A DNA stretch of 64,000 nt from positions 558,001 through 622,000 of the forward strand of contig NZ_WTYB01000002.1 in assembly GCF_009828055.1 (NCBI RefSeq), written 5' to 3'. Of this stretch, positions 1 through 9,655 are shown in pieces. The notes under the pieces were generated by a model. The model had not been told where the DNA came from, did no database searches, and saw nothing but the letters and a program-made list of their open reading frames with translations. Numbering within the stretch: position 1 is the stretch's first letter; each line of letters opens with the position of its first letter. Both the position numbers and the translations under genes were made by a program. This DNA is from Erythrobacter ramosus. Its GTDB lineage: Bacteria; Pseudomonadota; Alphaproteobacteria; Sphingomonadales; Sphingomonadaceae.

Positions 1-1
1 G

Positions 2-2140
2 GCCCTGCGCGGGCTCGAAACCGGACTCGACGGGTTCAACCGCGTGACGGAGCTGGAAGGCCAGCCCCGCGACGTCATCACCGCCGCCCTGTCGCGCCGG
101 ACGCCTGACCGGCTGCTCAAGGTCGGCCAAGCCTTCCGCGAAGGCATGAGCGTCGAGGAAATCGCCGCCGTCACCTTCTACGATCCGTGGTTCCTGCGCC
201 AGATCGAACAAATCATTGCCGCCGAGCGCGAGGTGCAGGCCAATGGCTTGCCACGCGACGCGGTAGGGCTGCGGCGGTTGAAGGCCATGGGCTTCTCAGA
301 TCGCCGTCTGGCGACGCTGGCGGTGCGATCGGTCGGCGTGGCCGGCGGCATGGGGGAGACGCAGGCCAAGCGCTCCGGTCTGCTCCACGACGCGCTTGTT
401 GCGATGGCCGGCGCGACCAGCGCAGACGAAGTGCGCGCGCTGCGCCACAAGCTCGGCGTCTTCCCGGTGTTCAAGCGGATCGACAGCTGCGCCGCCGAGT
501 TCGAGGCGATCACGCCCTATATGTACTCGACCTACGAAGCGCCTACGTTCGGCGAAGCGGAATGCGAATCCGCGCCGACCGATCGCAAGAAGATCGTCAT
601 CCTCGGCGGCGGGCCGAACCGGATCGGGCAGGGGATCGAGTTCGATTACTGCTGCGTCCACGCCTGTTTTGCGCTGGCGGAGCAGGGCTTCGAGACGATC
701 ATGATCAACTGCAATCCCGAAACCGTGTCGACCGATTACGACACTTCAGACCGCCTCTATTTCGAGCCTCTGACCGACGAAGACGTCCTCGAAATCCTGC
801 GGGTCGAACAGCAGAACGGCACGCTGGTGGGGGTGATCGTGCAGTTTGGCGGGCAAACCCCGCTCAAGCTGGCGCAGGCACTGGAGGATGCGGGCATCCC
901 GATCCTCGGCACCTCGCCCGATGCTATCGACCTTGCCGAAGACCGCGAACGCTTCGCCAAGCTGGTCAGCAAGCTAAAGCTCAAGCAACCCGAAAACGGC
1001 ATCGCCCGCAGCCGTGATGAAGCAGCCGCTGTGGCCGCCCGCATCGGCTATCCAGTCTTGCTGCGTCCCTCATACGTTCTGGGCGGCCGAGCGATGGAGA
1101 TCGTCGACAGCGAAGCGCAGCTCGACAACTACATTGCCACCGCCGTGAACGTGTCGGGCGACAGCCCCGTTTTGATCGACCAGTATCTGCGCGACGCGAT
1201 CGAATGCGATGTCGATGCGCTGTGCGATGGCGAGGAAGTCCGCATCGCAGGGGTCATGCAGCACATCGAGGAGGCCGGCGTCCACTCGGGCGACAGCGCC
1301 TGCACTCTGCCGCCCTATTCGCTTGCACCCGAAATCATCGCCGAGATGGAGCGGCAGGCCGTGCTGCTCGCCCATGCACTCAGCGTGGTGGGCCTCATGA
1401 ACATCCAGTTCGCGGTCAAGAATGGCGAGGTCTACCTGATCGAGGTCAACCCGCGCGCTAGCCGCACGGTGCCGTTTGTGGCGAAGGCCATCGGTCAGCC
1501 GGTTGCAAAGATTGCGGCACGGGTGATGGCGGGCGAAAAGCTCAGCGCCTTCCCGCCGTTCAAGCGCGATCTGCCCTATATGGCGGTCAAGGAAGCGGTG
1601 TTCCCGTTCGCGCGCTTCCCGGGTGCCGACCCGGTGCTCAGCCCCGAGATGAAGTCCACCGGCGAGGTCATGGGGATCGATGCGACCTTCGAGGCCGCTT
1701 TCCTCAAGTCGCAGATCGGGGCCGGAATGGTCCCGCCGCAATCGGGCACGGTGTTCGTCTCCGTGAAGAACACCGACAAGCCGGTGATCGTCGCCGGCGT
1801 GCGGCAGCTGATCGAGCACGGGTTCAAAGTCATCGCGACCGGCGGGACGCAGACTTACCTTGCCGAACAGGGGCTTGCGGTCGAGCGCGTCAACAAGGTG
1901 GCTGAGGGTCAGCCGCATATCGTCGACAAGATCATCGATGGCGAGATCGCGCTGATCTTCAACACCACCGAAGGCTGGCAATCGCTGCTCGACAGCAAAT
2001 CCATCCGCATGGCTGCTCTGGCGAACAAGGTCCCGTATTACACGACGGCGGCCGGATCCGCGGCGGCGGCGGCAGCGATTTCGGCGATCCGGCCTGATCA
2101 GCTTGAAGTCCGGTCGATGCAGGACTATTATGGCATCTGA
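2..2140 (+). CDS. carB: Carbamoyl-phosphate synthase large subunit (C-terminal part, gene truncated by window edge)
   Basis: This is the C-terminal ~712 residues of the ~1,100-residue large subunit, which makes carbamoyl phosphate from ammonia, bicarbonate and two ATP for pyrimidine and arginine synthesis. The reading frame is open from base 2, so the start lies outside the window. Visible in order: the end of the oligomerisation domain, the second ATP-grasp half opening with [17 protein letters not shown] near residue 200 and containing [18 protein letters not shown], and the MGS-like allosteric domain from about residue 580 (GTVFVSVKN). greA follows 114 bp downstream on the same strand. The first carbamate-forming half and carA are not visible. 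Confidence 0.97.
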   Translation, partial: ALRGLETGLDGFNRVTELEGQPRDVITAALSRRTPDRLLKVGQAFREGMSVEEIAAVTFYDPWFLRQIEQIIAAEREVQANGLPRDAVGLRRLKAMGFSDRRLATLAVRSVGVAGGMGETQAKRSGLLHDALVAMAGATSADEVRALRHKLGVFPVFKRIDSCAAEFEAITPYMYSTYEAPTFGEAECESAPTDRKKIVILGGGPNRIGQGIEFDYCCVHACFALAEQGFETIMINCNPETVSTDYDTSDRLYFEPLTDEDVLEILRVEQQNGTLVGVIVQFGGQTPLKLAQALEDAGIPILGTSPDAIDLAEDRERFAKLVSKLKLKQPENGIARSRDEAAAVAARIGYPVLLRPSYVLGGRAMEIVDSEAQLDNYIATAVNVSGDSPVLIDQYLRDAIECDVDALCDGEEVRIAGVMQHIEEAGVHSGDSACTLPPYSLAPEIIAEMERQAVLLAHALSVVGLMNIQFAVKNGEVYLIEVNPRASRTVPFVAKAIGQPVAKIAARVMAGEKLSAFPPFKRDLPYMAVKEAVFPFARFPGADPVLSPEMKSTGEVMGIDATFEAAFLKSQIGAGMVPPQSGTVFVSVKNTDKPVIVAGVRQLIEHGFKVIATGGTQTYLAEQGLAVERVNKVAEGQPHIVDKIIDGEIALIFNTTEGWQSLLDSKSIRMAALANKVPYYTTAAGSAAAAAAISAIRPDQLEVRSMQDYYGI

Positions 2141-2254
2141 CTGGCACTTCCCCACAGATTGAAAGTCCCCGCGCCGTATGGATCGAACGGCCGGGATTCC
2201 TTTCTTCCCAAGCGGGGTGAAGAGCCAAGCATAACAGACAGAAAGACAACAGAA

Positions 2255-2731
2255 ATGGCGACGATGGACAAGGTGCCGATGCTGGCCGAGGGGTATGAGC
2301 GGCTGACAGCCGACCTCAAGGTGCTGCGCGAGGAACGCCCGAAAATCGTCGAGGCCATCGAAGAAGCGCGCGCGCACGGCGATCTGTCGGAAAACGCCGA
2401 ATACCACGCTGCCAAGGAGCGGCAGGGCCAGGTTGAAGCCATGATCGGCGACATCGAAGGCATGGTCAGCCGCGCGCAGATCATCGATCCGACCACGCTG
2501 TCGGGCAACAAGATCGTGTTCGGCGCGACCGTGACCTTGCTAGACGAGAACGACAAGCCGATCCGGTACCAGATCGTCGGCCAGACCGAAGCGGATGCGG
2601 CCAAGGGGCGTATTTCCTACACCTCACCGCTCGCCCGCGCGCTGATCGGCAAGCAGGTGGGTGACGATATCGAAGTCACCGTGCCGTCGGGCGAGAAGTT
2701 CTACCACGTCAACAAGATCGAGTTCATCTGA
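2255..2731 (+). CDS. greA: Transcription elongation factor GreA
   Basis: GreA rescues backtracked RNA polymerase by stimulating cleavage of the 3' end of the transcript. The product is 158 residues, exactly the usual length. It has the N-terminal antiparallel coiled coil with the tip motif [14 protein letters not shown] (about residues 43-56, including the acidic D/E pair that reaches the active site) and a C-terminal FKBP-like domain ([20 protein letters not shown]). The ATG at 2255 begins MATMDKVPM; the same frame runs further upstream but without family similarity, and an alternative ATG lies at 2264. It sits between carB and a small conserved hypothetical gene only 3 bp downstream, so the two are probably cotranscribed. 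Confidence 0.96.
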   Translation: MATMDKVPMLAEGYERLTADLKVLREERPKIVEAIEEARAHGDLSENAEYHAAKERQGQVEAMIGDIEGMVSRAQIIDPTTLSGNKIVFGATVTLLDENDKPIRYQIVGQTEADAAKGRISYTSPLARALIGKQVGDDIEVTVPSGEKFYHVNKIEFI

Positions 2732-2734
2732 GGC

Positions 2735-3022
2735 GTGGCGGTTCCGCCCGTCAGGCCGATTGCCGAGCGGCGGGTGGTGCAGCATTTCGTTGATGCCGGC
2801 GCTGTCAGCATGGCGGACGCGATTGGCTATGATCCCGGCCTGCCAAGCCGTCAGCATGCCTTCGCTCGGCTTAAGGGCGCGGATGTCCTCAAGACCGATG
2901 GGCAGGGGCGCTGGTATCTCGACGAAGAGCGCTGGGGCTCAAGACGTTCGGACCGCCGTACACGGGTGGTGCTAACGATGCTTGCGGTGGCTGCGGCCGG
3001 GGCTTTCGCCGCGCTCCGCTGA
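2735..3022 (+). CDS. Small hypothetical protein, winged-helix-like with C-terminal TM segment
   Basis: A 95-residue protein of unknown function with a GTG start 3 bp after the greA stop, so probably made from the same transcript. Residues 8-65 look like a small helical/winged fold (RRVVQHFVDAGAVSMADAI, then ending GRWYLDEE). The last ~18 residues (VVLTMLAVAAAGAFAALR) form one hydrophobic membrane segment. I do not recognise a named family. The context with greA is the only functional hint. The low-GC-free, codon-typical sequence argues for a real gene. Confidence 0.7.
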   Translation: MAVPPVRPIAERRVVQHFVDAGAVSMADAIGYDPGLPSRQHAFARLKGADVLKTDGQGRWYLDEERWGSRRSDRRTRVVLTMLAVAAAGAFAALR

Positions 3023-3053
3023 GTCTGGTTGGGCGGGTGCTAACGTCGCGCTG

Positions 3054-3542
3054 TCAGCCGAGGCGTTTTTCCATCGCATAATTGTGGATCGCCACCTCGC
3101 TACCCTCAAAGGGAATGGTGAAATCGCGGCGGTGGAGCAGCGCATATCCGGCCCGCGCAAACACCGGGCGGGCAAGCTCGCTCGCCTCGGTATACAGCCG
3201 TTCGGCCCCCAAAGCGCGCGCCGCCACCTCCGCATCGTTCAGAAGCCTAAGGCCTAGCCCGTGCCCGGTGTGATCCGGGTGACAGAACAGCATGTCGAGA
3301 TGCCCGTCCGCCTCAAGTACGGTGTAGGCCGCTGGCCGCTCATCCCCATCGGCAGCGACCAGGATCACATCGCCCCGCGCCGCACTCTCCAGCAGCCTCG
3401 CAGGCGAGTAGCGTGCCGACCACGCGGCGACCTGATCGAAGGAATAGGCCCGCAGCGCCGTCTGCCGGATCGCCGCCAGTGTCAGCGCCGCAATGGCCTC
3501 CGCATCGGCGGGCGTGAAGGCGCGGATGGTATACTCCGCCAT
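3054..3542 (-). CDS. GNAT family N-acetyltransferase
   Basis: A 162-residue protein with the GNAT fold, predicted to transfer an acetyl group from acetyl-CoA to an unidentified amine. The N-terminal MAEYTIRAFTPADAEAIAAL is the usual first strand and helix. The acetyl-CoA pyrophosphate loop is HPDHTGHGLGLRLLNDAE near residues 91-108 (Q/R-x-x-G-x-G/A pattern). The C-terminal FARAGYALLHRRDF matches motif B. The substrate cannot be inferred. It is convergent with the gene after greA and 19 bp downstream of the DUF4170 gene on the same strand. Confidence 0.88.
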   Translation of the reverse strand: MAEYTIRAFTPADAEAIAALTLAAIRQTALRAYSFDQVAAWSARYSPARLLESAARGDVILVAADGDERPAAYTVLEADGHLDMLFCHPDHTGHGLGLRLLNDAEVAARALGAERLYTEASELARPVFARAGYALLHRRDFTIPFEGSEVAIHNYAMEKRLG

Positions 3543-3561
3543 GGCGATAGGCTTCCGCGAA

Positions 3562-3792
3562 TTAATCTTCCGGAGTCAGCAGCTTGTGAATGTGAACCAC
3601 CACGTACTTCATCTCGGCATCGTCAACCGTGCGCTGTGCCTGCGCGCGCCAGGCGTCGACCGCGGCGTCATAGGAGCTGTACACGCCGACGACGTGGATG
3701 CTTTCGGGGTCCTGAAACTCGATCCCGCGCGGATCGATCACGCGGCCGCCCATCACGAGGTGGAGGCGCTGGGTGGGGGTGGTTTCTGCCAT
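3562..3792 (-). CDS. DUF4170 domain protein
   Basis: A 76-residue soluble protein whose whole length matches the alphaproteobacterial DUF4170 family as I know it: HLVMGGRVIDPRGIEF, then VVGVYSSYDAAVDAWRAQAQ, then the conserved VDDAEMKYVVVHIHKLL. The function is unknown. It starts at an ATG and precedes the GNAT gene by 19 bp, so the two may share a transcript. There is no signal peptide or membrane segment. Confidence 0.85.
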   Translation of the reverse strand: MAETTPTQRLHLVMGGRVIDPRGIEFQDPESIHVVGVYSSYDAAVDAWRAQAQRTVDDAEMKYVVVHIHKLLTPED

Positions 3793-3875
3793 GATATGTG
3801 TCCCTGGGGAGGAAAGATGCGCGCGCCTTTAGCGCCTTGGAGCGCGAGGGCAAGCCTTCAGGGACCGTGTCAGGA

Positions 3876-4454
3876 TCAGCCCTTGGTCTTGCGACCCAGA
3901 TCGCGCACGATATCCGCAGCAGCAGCGCGGGTCTTGCGGGCCAGCGCGCGGGTGCTGTCCGCCGCCGAACCTGCGGCATCGGACGTGCGTGCGGTAATCT
4001 TCTTCGCCTGCACGCCCGCAGCATCGCCCAGTTCCTCAGCGCGCTCCTGACCGGCGCGGGCGGTCTCCAGCACCTCGTCGATCAGCGTCATGGCATAGGT
4101 CACTGCGGCCTGACCGATCATCTGGCCAAAGCGCGAACCGCCACGCGAGGCGACATTCTTCACGCCGGAACTGGCGCTGGAAGCCGCGCCGGAAATCGCA
4201 CCGGCCGTGCTGTGCGCAACCCGGCTTGCCACCCGGCGCCCGGGGCGGGTGAGCAGACCGATTACGAGGCCCGCGGCCAGCGCTCCGCCAATCACCGTCA
4301 GCGGATTGGCGCGGGTGTAGTCCACCGCTGCCGTTGCGGCTTCGCGGGCTTGGTCGGCTAGCGTGCGGTCAGCATTGCGACGCTCGGCCGCTTCAATCCG
4401 GGCGCGCAGCGCGTCGCGGCTGTCGGTGGACGAGATGGGGGTGGGTTCGGTCAT
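3876..4454 (-). CDS. YqjD/ElaB-like (DUF883-like) membrane-anchored helical protein
   Basis: 192 residues, last gene of a four-gene minus-strand cluster. The N-terminal half is charged and helical. A hydrophobic stretch, LTVIGGALAAGLVIGLLTRPGR, follows the motif TRANP at about residues 48-75, the typical ElaB/YqjD-type anchor. A long Ala/Ser/Thr-rich amphipathic C-terminal part follows. Related enterobacterial proteins attach to the inner membrane and associate with ribosomes in stationary phase; assigning that role here is inference. The start overlaps the preceding gene by 4 bp (ATGA), indicating translational coupling. Confidence 0.65.
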   Translation of the reverse strand: MTEPTPISSTDSRDALRARIEAAERRNADRTLADQAREAATAAVDYTRANPLTVIGGALAAGLVIGLLTRPGRRVASRVAHSTAGAISGAASSASSGVKNVASRGGSRFGQMIGQAAVTYAMTLIDEVLETARAGQERAEELGDAAGVQAKKITARTSDAAGSAADSTRALARKTRAAAADIVRDLGRKTKG

Positions 4455-4819
4455 GCGGGGTCTCCTTGCGCATCGCCTTCGGGGAAGGCGGCGTCGGTAT
4501 CAGTGTCGTCGTCAATGTCGGCGAATTCGTCGAGCCAATCGAGGATTGGCCCGCGGGCGAACCAAAGGACAATGGCGCCGATGAGCACCGCAAGCACGCC
4601 CTTGTGATCGCCCGCCTGCGCCTTGGCCTGTGCGAGCACATCGCGCGCGCCGGTTCGAATGCGGCTCGTGATCGTGGAGCTGACACCGGACGATACGCGG
4701 CTCGCGATGCCTTCCTCGCTGAGGCTGGCGCGCAGGCGTTCGATATCCTCAGCCAACACGGCGCGGGCCGCATCGCGCAGTGCACGGTCTTCGATGAAGC
4801 TTTGCGGAAGGCGGGTCAT
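4451..4819 (-). CDS. Small single-TM hypothetical protein of the YqjD/YqjE-like cluster
   Basis: 122 residues. An amphipathic helical N-terminal region (residues ~1-70) precedes one membrane segment (VLAVLIGAIVLWFARGPIL, about residues 74-92) and a strongly acidic C-terminal tail (DIDDDTDTD). I do not recognise a named family. It overlaps its neighbours by 4 bp on both sides, so it is part of a translationally coupled operon with a YqjE-like protein upstream and a DUF883-like protein downstream. Confidence 0.7.
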   Translation of the reverse strand: MTRLPQSFIEDRALRDAARAVLAEDIERLRASLSEEGIASRVSSGVSSTITSRIRTGARDVLAQAKAQAGDHKGVLAVLIGAIVLWFARGPILDWLDEFADIDDDTDTDAAFPEGDAQGDPA

Positions 4820-5253
4820 GCATCCTCTCCCGCGTCGAACATCGCCGAGAGCGCCTTGCCGTCACCTGCGGCGCTCCACACCAGCAGCGCAACGCCGATC
4901 AGCAGCACGCCCACCACAATCGCAATCGCGCCCCAAATCGTCACCAACGGCGCCAGCGCAATCACCGCGCCAACGGCCAGCGCGATCAAGGCGATGTGGA
5001 GCAACACCAAGGCCAGCACCAGCAGCACCAGCGCCCGGCCCGCCCGCTTTCCGGCAAGGCTGGCGCGGGTCTTCTGGAAGGCGATCTCCGCCTCGGCATA
5101 GGTGCGCGCATCATCCACCAACGCGGTGATATCGTCACGCAGCGAGGTAAAGCCGGTGCTGTCCTCGGTCGCCTCAGCGTCCTCGGGCGTCACTGACGGA
5201 TCGGCAAGGGTGCCATCCGGCGGCGGCGACTGGCCGGGCTCGGTATCATACAT
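4816..5253 (-). CDS. Phage-holin-superfamily-like / YqjE-like membrane protein
   Basis: 145 residues. An acidic, disordered N-terminus (to ~residue 35) is followed by an amphipathic helix (AEAEIAFQKTRASLAGKR) and two long adjacent membrane segments (ALVLLVLALVLLHIALIALA and the segment starting ITIWGAIAIVVGVLL, about residues 73-128). This is the layout of YqjE and the holin superfamily III-like proteins. Despite the family label there is no phage context. Its companions are YqjD-like proteins, so a membrane-organising or stress role is more likely. It overlaps the next gene by 4 bp. Confidence 0.7.
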   Translation of the reverse strand: MYDTEPGQSPPPDGTLADPSVTPEDAEATEDSTGFTSLRDDITALVDDARTYAEAEIAFQKTRASLAGKRAGRALVLLVLALVLLHIALIALAVGAVIALAPLVTIWGAIAIVVGVLLIGVALLVWSAAGDGKALSAMFDAGEDA

Positions 5254-5274
5254 GAGCGTGCCTTTTCAGCAGGA

Positions 5275-5892
5275 TCAGCGCTTCTTCCCGCCCAGCATCC
5301 GCGCGAGGAAAAAGCCGACAACTGCCGCGATCCCGACAGCCACGCCGGGGCTCTTGCGGACCATCGCGCGGGCATCCTCGCTCAGTTCATCGACGCTCTT
5401 GGATTCGAGCTTGGCTGAGGTTTCCTGCAAGGTGCGCGAGGCTTTGCGGGCGTAATCGCCATATTGTTCGCCGAGCTTTTCGTCGATCTGCGAAGCGGTG
5501 TCACCCACGACCTTGCCGAGCGAGGCAATGGCATCGGTGGCGACCTGCTTGCCTTCAACCGCGAGTTCGCTGGCCTTGCCCTTGGCCTGTTCGCCATAGA
5601 CCTTGGCTTCGGCGACCAGATCGGTGCCCTTGCCCTTGGCCTGACCGCTGACGGTGCTGAGGCGGTTTTCCGCTTCAGTGCGCAGCGCTGCGGCGCCAGC
5701 CTTGGCTTCTTCAAGCGCGGCGTTGAAACGGCTCTTGGCTTCGATCACCGGAGCAGAAGCCGGGGCTGCATCTTCGCCCTTGGTCGTCGCGGCCAGCTTG
5801 ACCGGCGCAGCCTTGGTCAGGCCTTCGGTCTTGGTGGTCGCGCCCTTGGTCGATTTCGCCGGGGTCTTCTTCGGGGGGTTAGTGTCAGCCAT
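5275..5892 (-). CDS. YqjD/ElaB-like (DUF883-like) protein, first gene of the small membrane-protein operon
   Basis: 205 residues. A Lys/Thr/Pro/Ala-rich basic N-terminus (NPPKKTPAKSTKG) leads to a long amphipathic, probably coiled-coil region (~60-165) and a C-terminal anchor, VRKSPGVAVGIAAVVGFFLA, ending RMLGGKKR. That C-terminal pattern is typical of DUF883/YqjD proteins. It lies 21 bp upstream of the YqjE-like gene and is divergent from eno, with about 200 bp between them for promoters. Ribosome or membrane association is inferred from family knowledge only. Confidence 0.7.
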   Translation of the reverse strand: MADTNPPKKTPAKSTKGATTKTEGLTKAAPVKLAATTKGEDAAPASAPVIEAKSRFNAALEEAKAGAAALRTEAENRLSTVSGQAKGKGTDLVAEAKVYGEQAKGKASELAVEGKQVATDAIASLGKVVGDTASQIDEKLGEQYGDYARKASRTLQETSAKLESKSVDELSEDARAMVRKSPGVAVGIAAVVGFFLARMLGGKKR

Positions 5893-6070
5893 TGCGGTGC
5901 TCCTTGTCGTCTGGGCGTGTTTTGGGTCGATCCCGTTCGCGTCTCGCCACCTGCTTGCACGAGGCCATTCCCGCGCATAGGGACGTCACGCGTCCGGCCA
6001 ATGCTGGAATCATCGAACCAGAATCATGCCGTTCCTAATACCATAGCGTCGAAGTGTCTTAACACCCTAA

Positions 6071-7782
<1,712 letters not shown>

Positions 7783-7863
7783 TTACCGCCCTATGGAAAG
7801 CTACCGAGGAAAACTACGTAGCGGCAGTGCCGCCCCAGAACGGGACGCCTGCCTGCTAAACTG

Positions 7864-8286
7864 TCAACGTCCGAAGCGATCCTGCAAGGCGAGCAGGGCC
7901 AGCGCCGCCTTGGCCGCTTCGCCGCCCTTGTCCTTCTGGGCCGGGTCAGCCCGAACCAGAGCCTGCGCTTCGTTCTCGACCGTGAGGATACCGTTGCCAA
8001 TGGCGATGCCGTCCATAGTCAGGGCCATGATCGCGCGCGCACTCTCGCCCGCCACGATCTCGAAGTGGTAGGTTTCGCCGCGGATCACGACGCCGATGGC
8101 GACGAAGCCGTCGTAACGGTCAGCCTCGGCCGCCAGAGCGATGGCGCCGGGGATTTCGAGCGCGCCGGGAACGGTCAGAACCTCGACCTTGTGGCCCTCG
8201 GCCTCCAACGCTGCCCGCGCGCCAGCGACGAGCATGTCGTTAAGGTGGGCATAGAAACGCGCTTCGACGATGAGGATATCGGCCAT
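7864..8286 (-). CDS. ribH: 6,7-dimethyl-8-ribityllumazine synthase
   Basis: Condenses 3,4-dihydroxy-2-butanone 4-phosphate with 5-amino-6-ribitylaminouracil, the penultimate step of riboflavin synthesis. The 140-residue product is the short form of the family. It shows the active-site aromatic in [10 protein letters not shown], the phosphate/butanone site [34 protein letters not shown] (with the catalytic His) and [11 protein letters not shown]. It lies 5 bp downstream of ribBX, so one transcript supplies both the four-carbon donor and the enzyme that uses it. Confidence 0.96.
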   Translation of the reverse strand: MADILIVEARFYAHLNDMLVAGARAALEAEGHKVEVLTVPGALEIPGAIALAAEADRYDGFVAIGVVIRGETYHFEIVAGESARAIMALTMDGIAIGNGILTVENEAQALVRADPAQKDKGGEAAKAALALLALQDRFGR

Positions 8287-8291
8287 GGCAA

Positions 8292-9539
8292 TTACTCCGG
8301 AATGGGGTGGAAGTCGGTGATGGTCAGGCCATAGCCTTCAAGCGCGACCAGATCAGGGCGGCTGTTCGACAGCAGCACCATGTCCGTAACGCCGAGGTCG
8401 ACAAGGATCTGCGAGCCGATTCCGATGCTGCGCAATTCCTCGTCGCGGCTCCACTCGCCCGTGCCGACGCGCCCGGTCAGGATCACGATCACGCCCGAAC
8501 CATGCGTGCCAATCGCCTGCATGGCGCGTTGAAGTGTACGCTTGCGCGCACCCGGAGCGCCCAGCACGTCGTCGAACACTGAAATCGGATGGACGCGGGC
8601 GAGGGTGGGTTCGCCAGGTATGACGTGGCCCTTTTGCAGCACATAGGCCTCGCTGCCCGCAACACGGTCTCGATAGGTGATCATGCGCCATTGGCCGCCG
8701 TAATCGGAGGTGAAGGCGCGTTCGTTCAGCCGCTCGACCAAGTGGTCATTGCGCATCCGATAGGCGATCAGATCGCGGATCGTGCCGATCTTGAGGTCAT
8801 GCTTGCGCGCGAACTTCACCAGATCGTCGAGCCGGGCCATCGTCCCGTCCTCGTTCATGATCTCGCAGATCACTCCCGAGGGGTTGAGCCCGGCAAGCCG
8901 TGAAATATCGACCGCAGCCTCGGTATGCCCAGCGCGCACCAAAGTGCCGCCATCGCGCGCCATCAGCGGGAAAACGTGGCCCGGCGTGACGAGATCGTCT
9001 GCGCCCTTGGCTGCGTCAATCGCGACCGAGATCGTGCGCGCGCGGTCTGCCGCCGAAATGCCGGTGGTCACACCTTCCTTCGCTTCGATCGAAATGGTGA
9101 AGGCGGTCTGCATCGATTCCTTGTTGTTGCGGCTCATCGGCTGCAGCCCGAGCGTCTCCACGCGATCCTTGGTCAGCGCCAGGCAGATCAGCCCGCGTCC
9201 GTACATCGCCATGAAGTTGATCGCTTGCGGGGTCGCCATCTGCGCGGGGATGATGAGATCGCCTTCGTTTTCGCGGTCTTCATCGTCGACAAGGATATAC
9301 ATGCGCCCATTGCGCGCCTCGTCGATGATCTCCTCGATGGTGGCGAGCACCGGGCGGTCGGCATTGGCCTCAAGGAAGGCGTCAAGCTTGGCGAGGGTCT
9401 CAGCGGTGGGGTTCCACGTGTCCTCGGTGCAATCGCGCAAAGTGTTGGCATGGAGGCCAGCGGCACGGGCGAGGCCGGCGCGGGTCATGGTGCTCGATGT
9501 GACGAGATCGCGAACGCGTGTGATGGTCGATGTGCTCAT
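8292..9539 (-). CDS. ribB: 3,4-dihydroxy-2-butanone-4-phosphate synthase with N-terminal HTH and degenerate GTP cyclohydrolase II domain (RibBX type)
   Basis: 415 residues from the ATG at 9539; a TTG at 9548 is possible but adds only three residues. Residues ~1-60 form a helix-turn-helix-like domain ([19 protein letters not shown]). Residues ~65-270 are the DHBP synthase, with the acidic loop [31 protein letters not shown] and [16 protein letters not shown] intact. The C-terminal third resembles GTP cyclohydrolase II, but where the zinc motif C-x2-G-D-x-F-x4-C-x-C belongs it reads [20 protein letters not shown] with no cysteine. It therefore should not open GTP. This matches the RibBX variant described in Proteobacteria; a separate RibA is expected elsewhere. 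A perfect palindrome lies 13 bp upstream of the start. Confidence 0.92.
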   Translation of the reverse strand: MSTSTITRVRDLVTSSTMTRAGLARAAGLHANTLRDCTEDTWNPTAETLAKLDAFLEANADRPVLATIEEIIDEARNGRMYILVDDEDRENEGDLIIPAQMATPQAINFMAMYGRGLICLALTKDRVETLGLQPMSRNNKESMQTAFTISIEAKEGVTTGISAADRARTISVAIDAAKGADDLVTPGHVFPLMARDGGTLVRAGHTEAAVDISRLAGLNPSGVICEIMNEDGTMARLDDLVKFARKHDLKIGTIRDLIAYRMRNDHLVERLNERAFTSDYGGQWRMITYRDRVAGSEAYVLQKGHVIPGEPTLARVHPISVFDDVLGAPGARKRTLQRAMQAIGTHGSGVIVILTGRVGTGEWSRDEELRSIGIGSQILVDLGVTDMVLLSNSRPDLVALEGYGLTITDFHPIPE

Positions 9540-9551
9540 GAGTCGCAAATA

Positions 9552-9567
9552 TCACATCGCGATGTGA
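9552..9567. promoter_or_regulatory. Perfect 16-bp palindrome upstream of ribBX, candidate operator
   Basis: TCACATCGCGATGTGA is a perfect inverted repeat ending 13 bp before the ribBX ATG, in the 116-bp gap shared with the divergent Rieske gene. The half-site CGATGTG(A) recurs at 9495 and 9528 inside the start of ribBX, giving spacings of about 33 and 32 bp (three helical turns). The neighbouring enzyme carries its own HTH domain, so autoregulation is an attractive inference. Nothing in the sequence proves which protein binds. Confidence 0.55.
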
Positions 9568-9655
9568 AGGCAAGTGGGTTCGGATGTGTGACTATCGCCA
9601 GTTTCGCCGTCTACTCCGTCATCATATCCTCGGTCCGGAACAGAGGGAGTCCCGC

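Noticed and set aside
4816..5253. Holin-like protein as evidence of a prophage
   Set aside because: No other phage genes, integrase or att-like repeats are nearby. Its partners are YqjD-like proteins, and the xerC in the window belongs to a housekeeping cluster.
9540..9655. FMN riboswitch upstream of ribBX
   Set aside because: The gap is only 116 bp and lacks the RFN element landmarks. A palindrome fits better.
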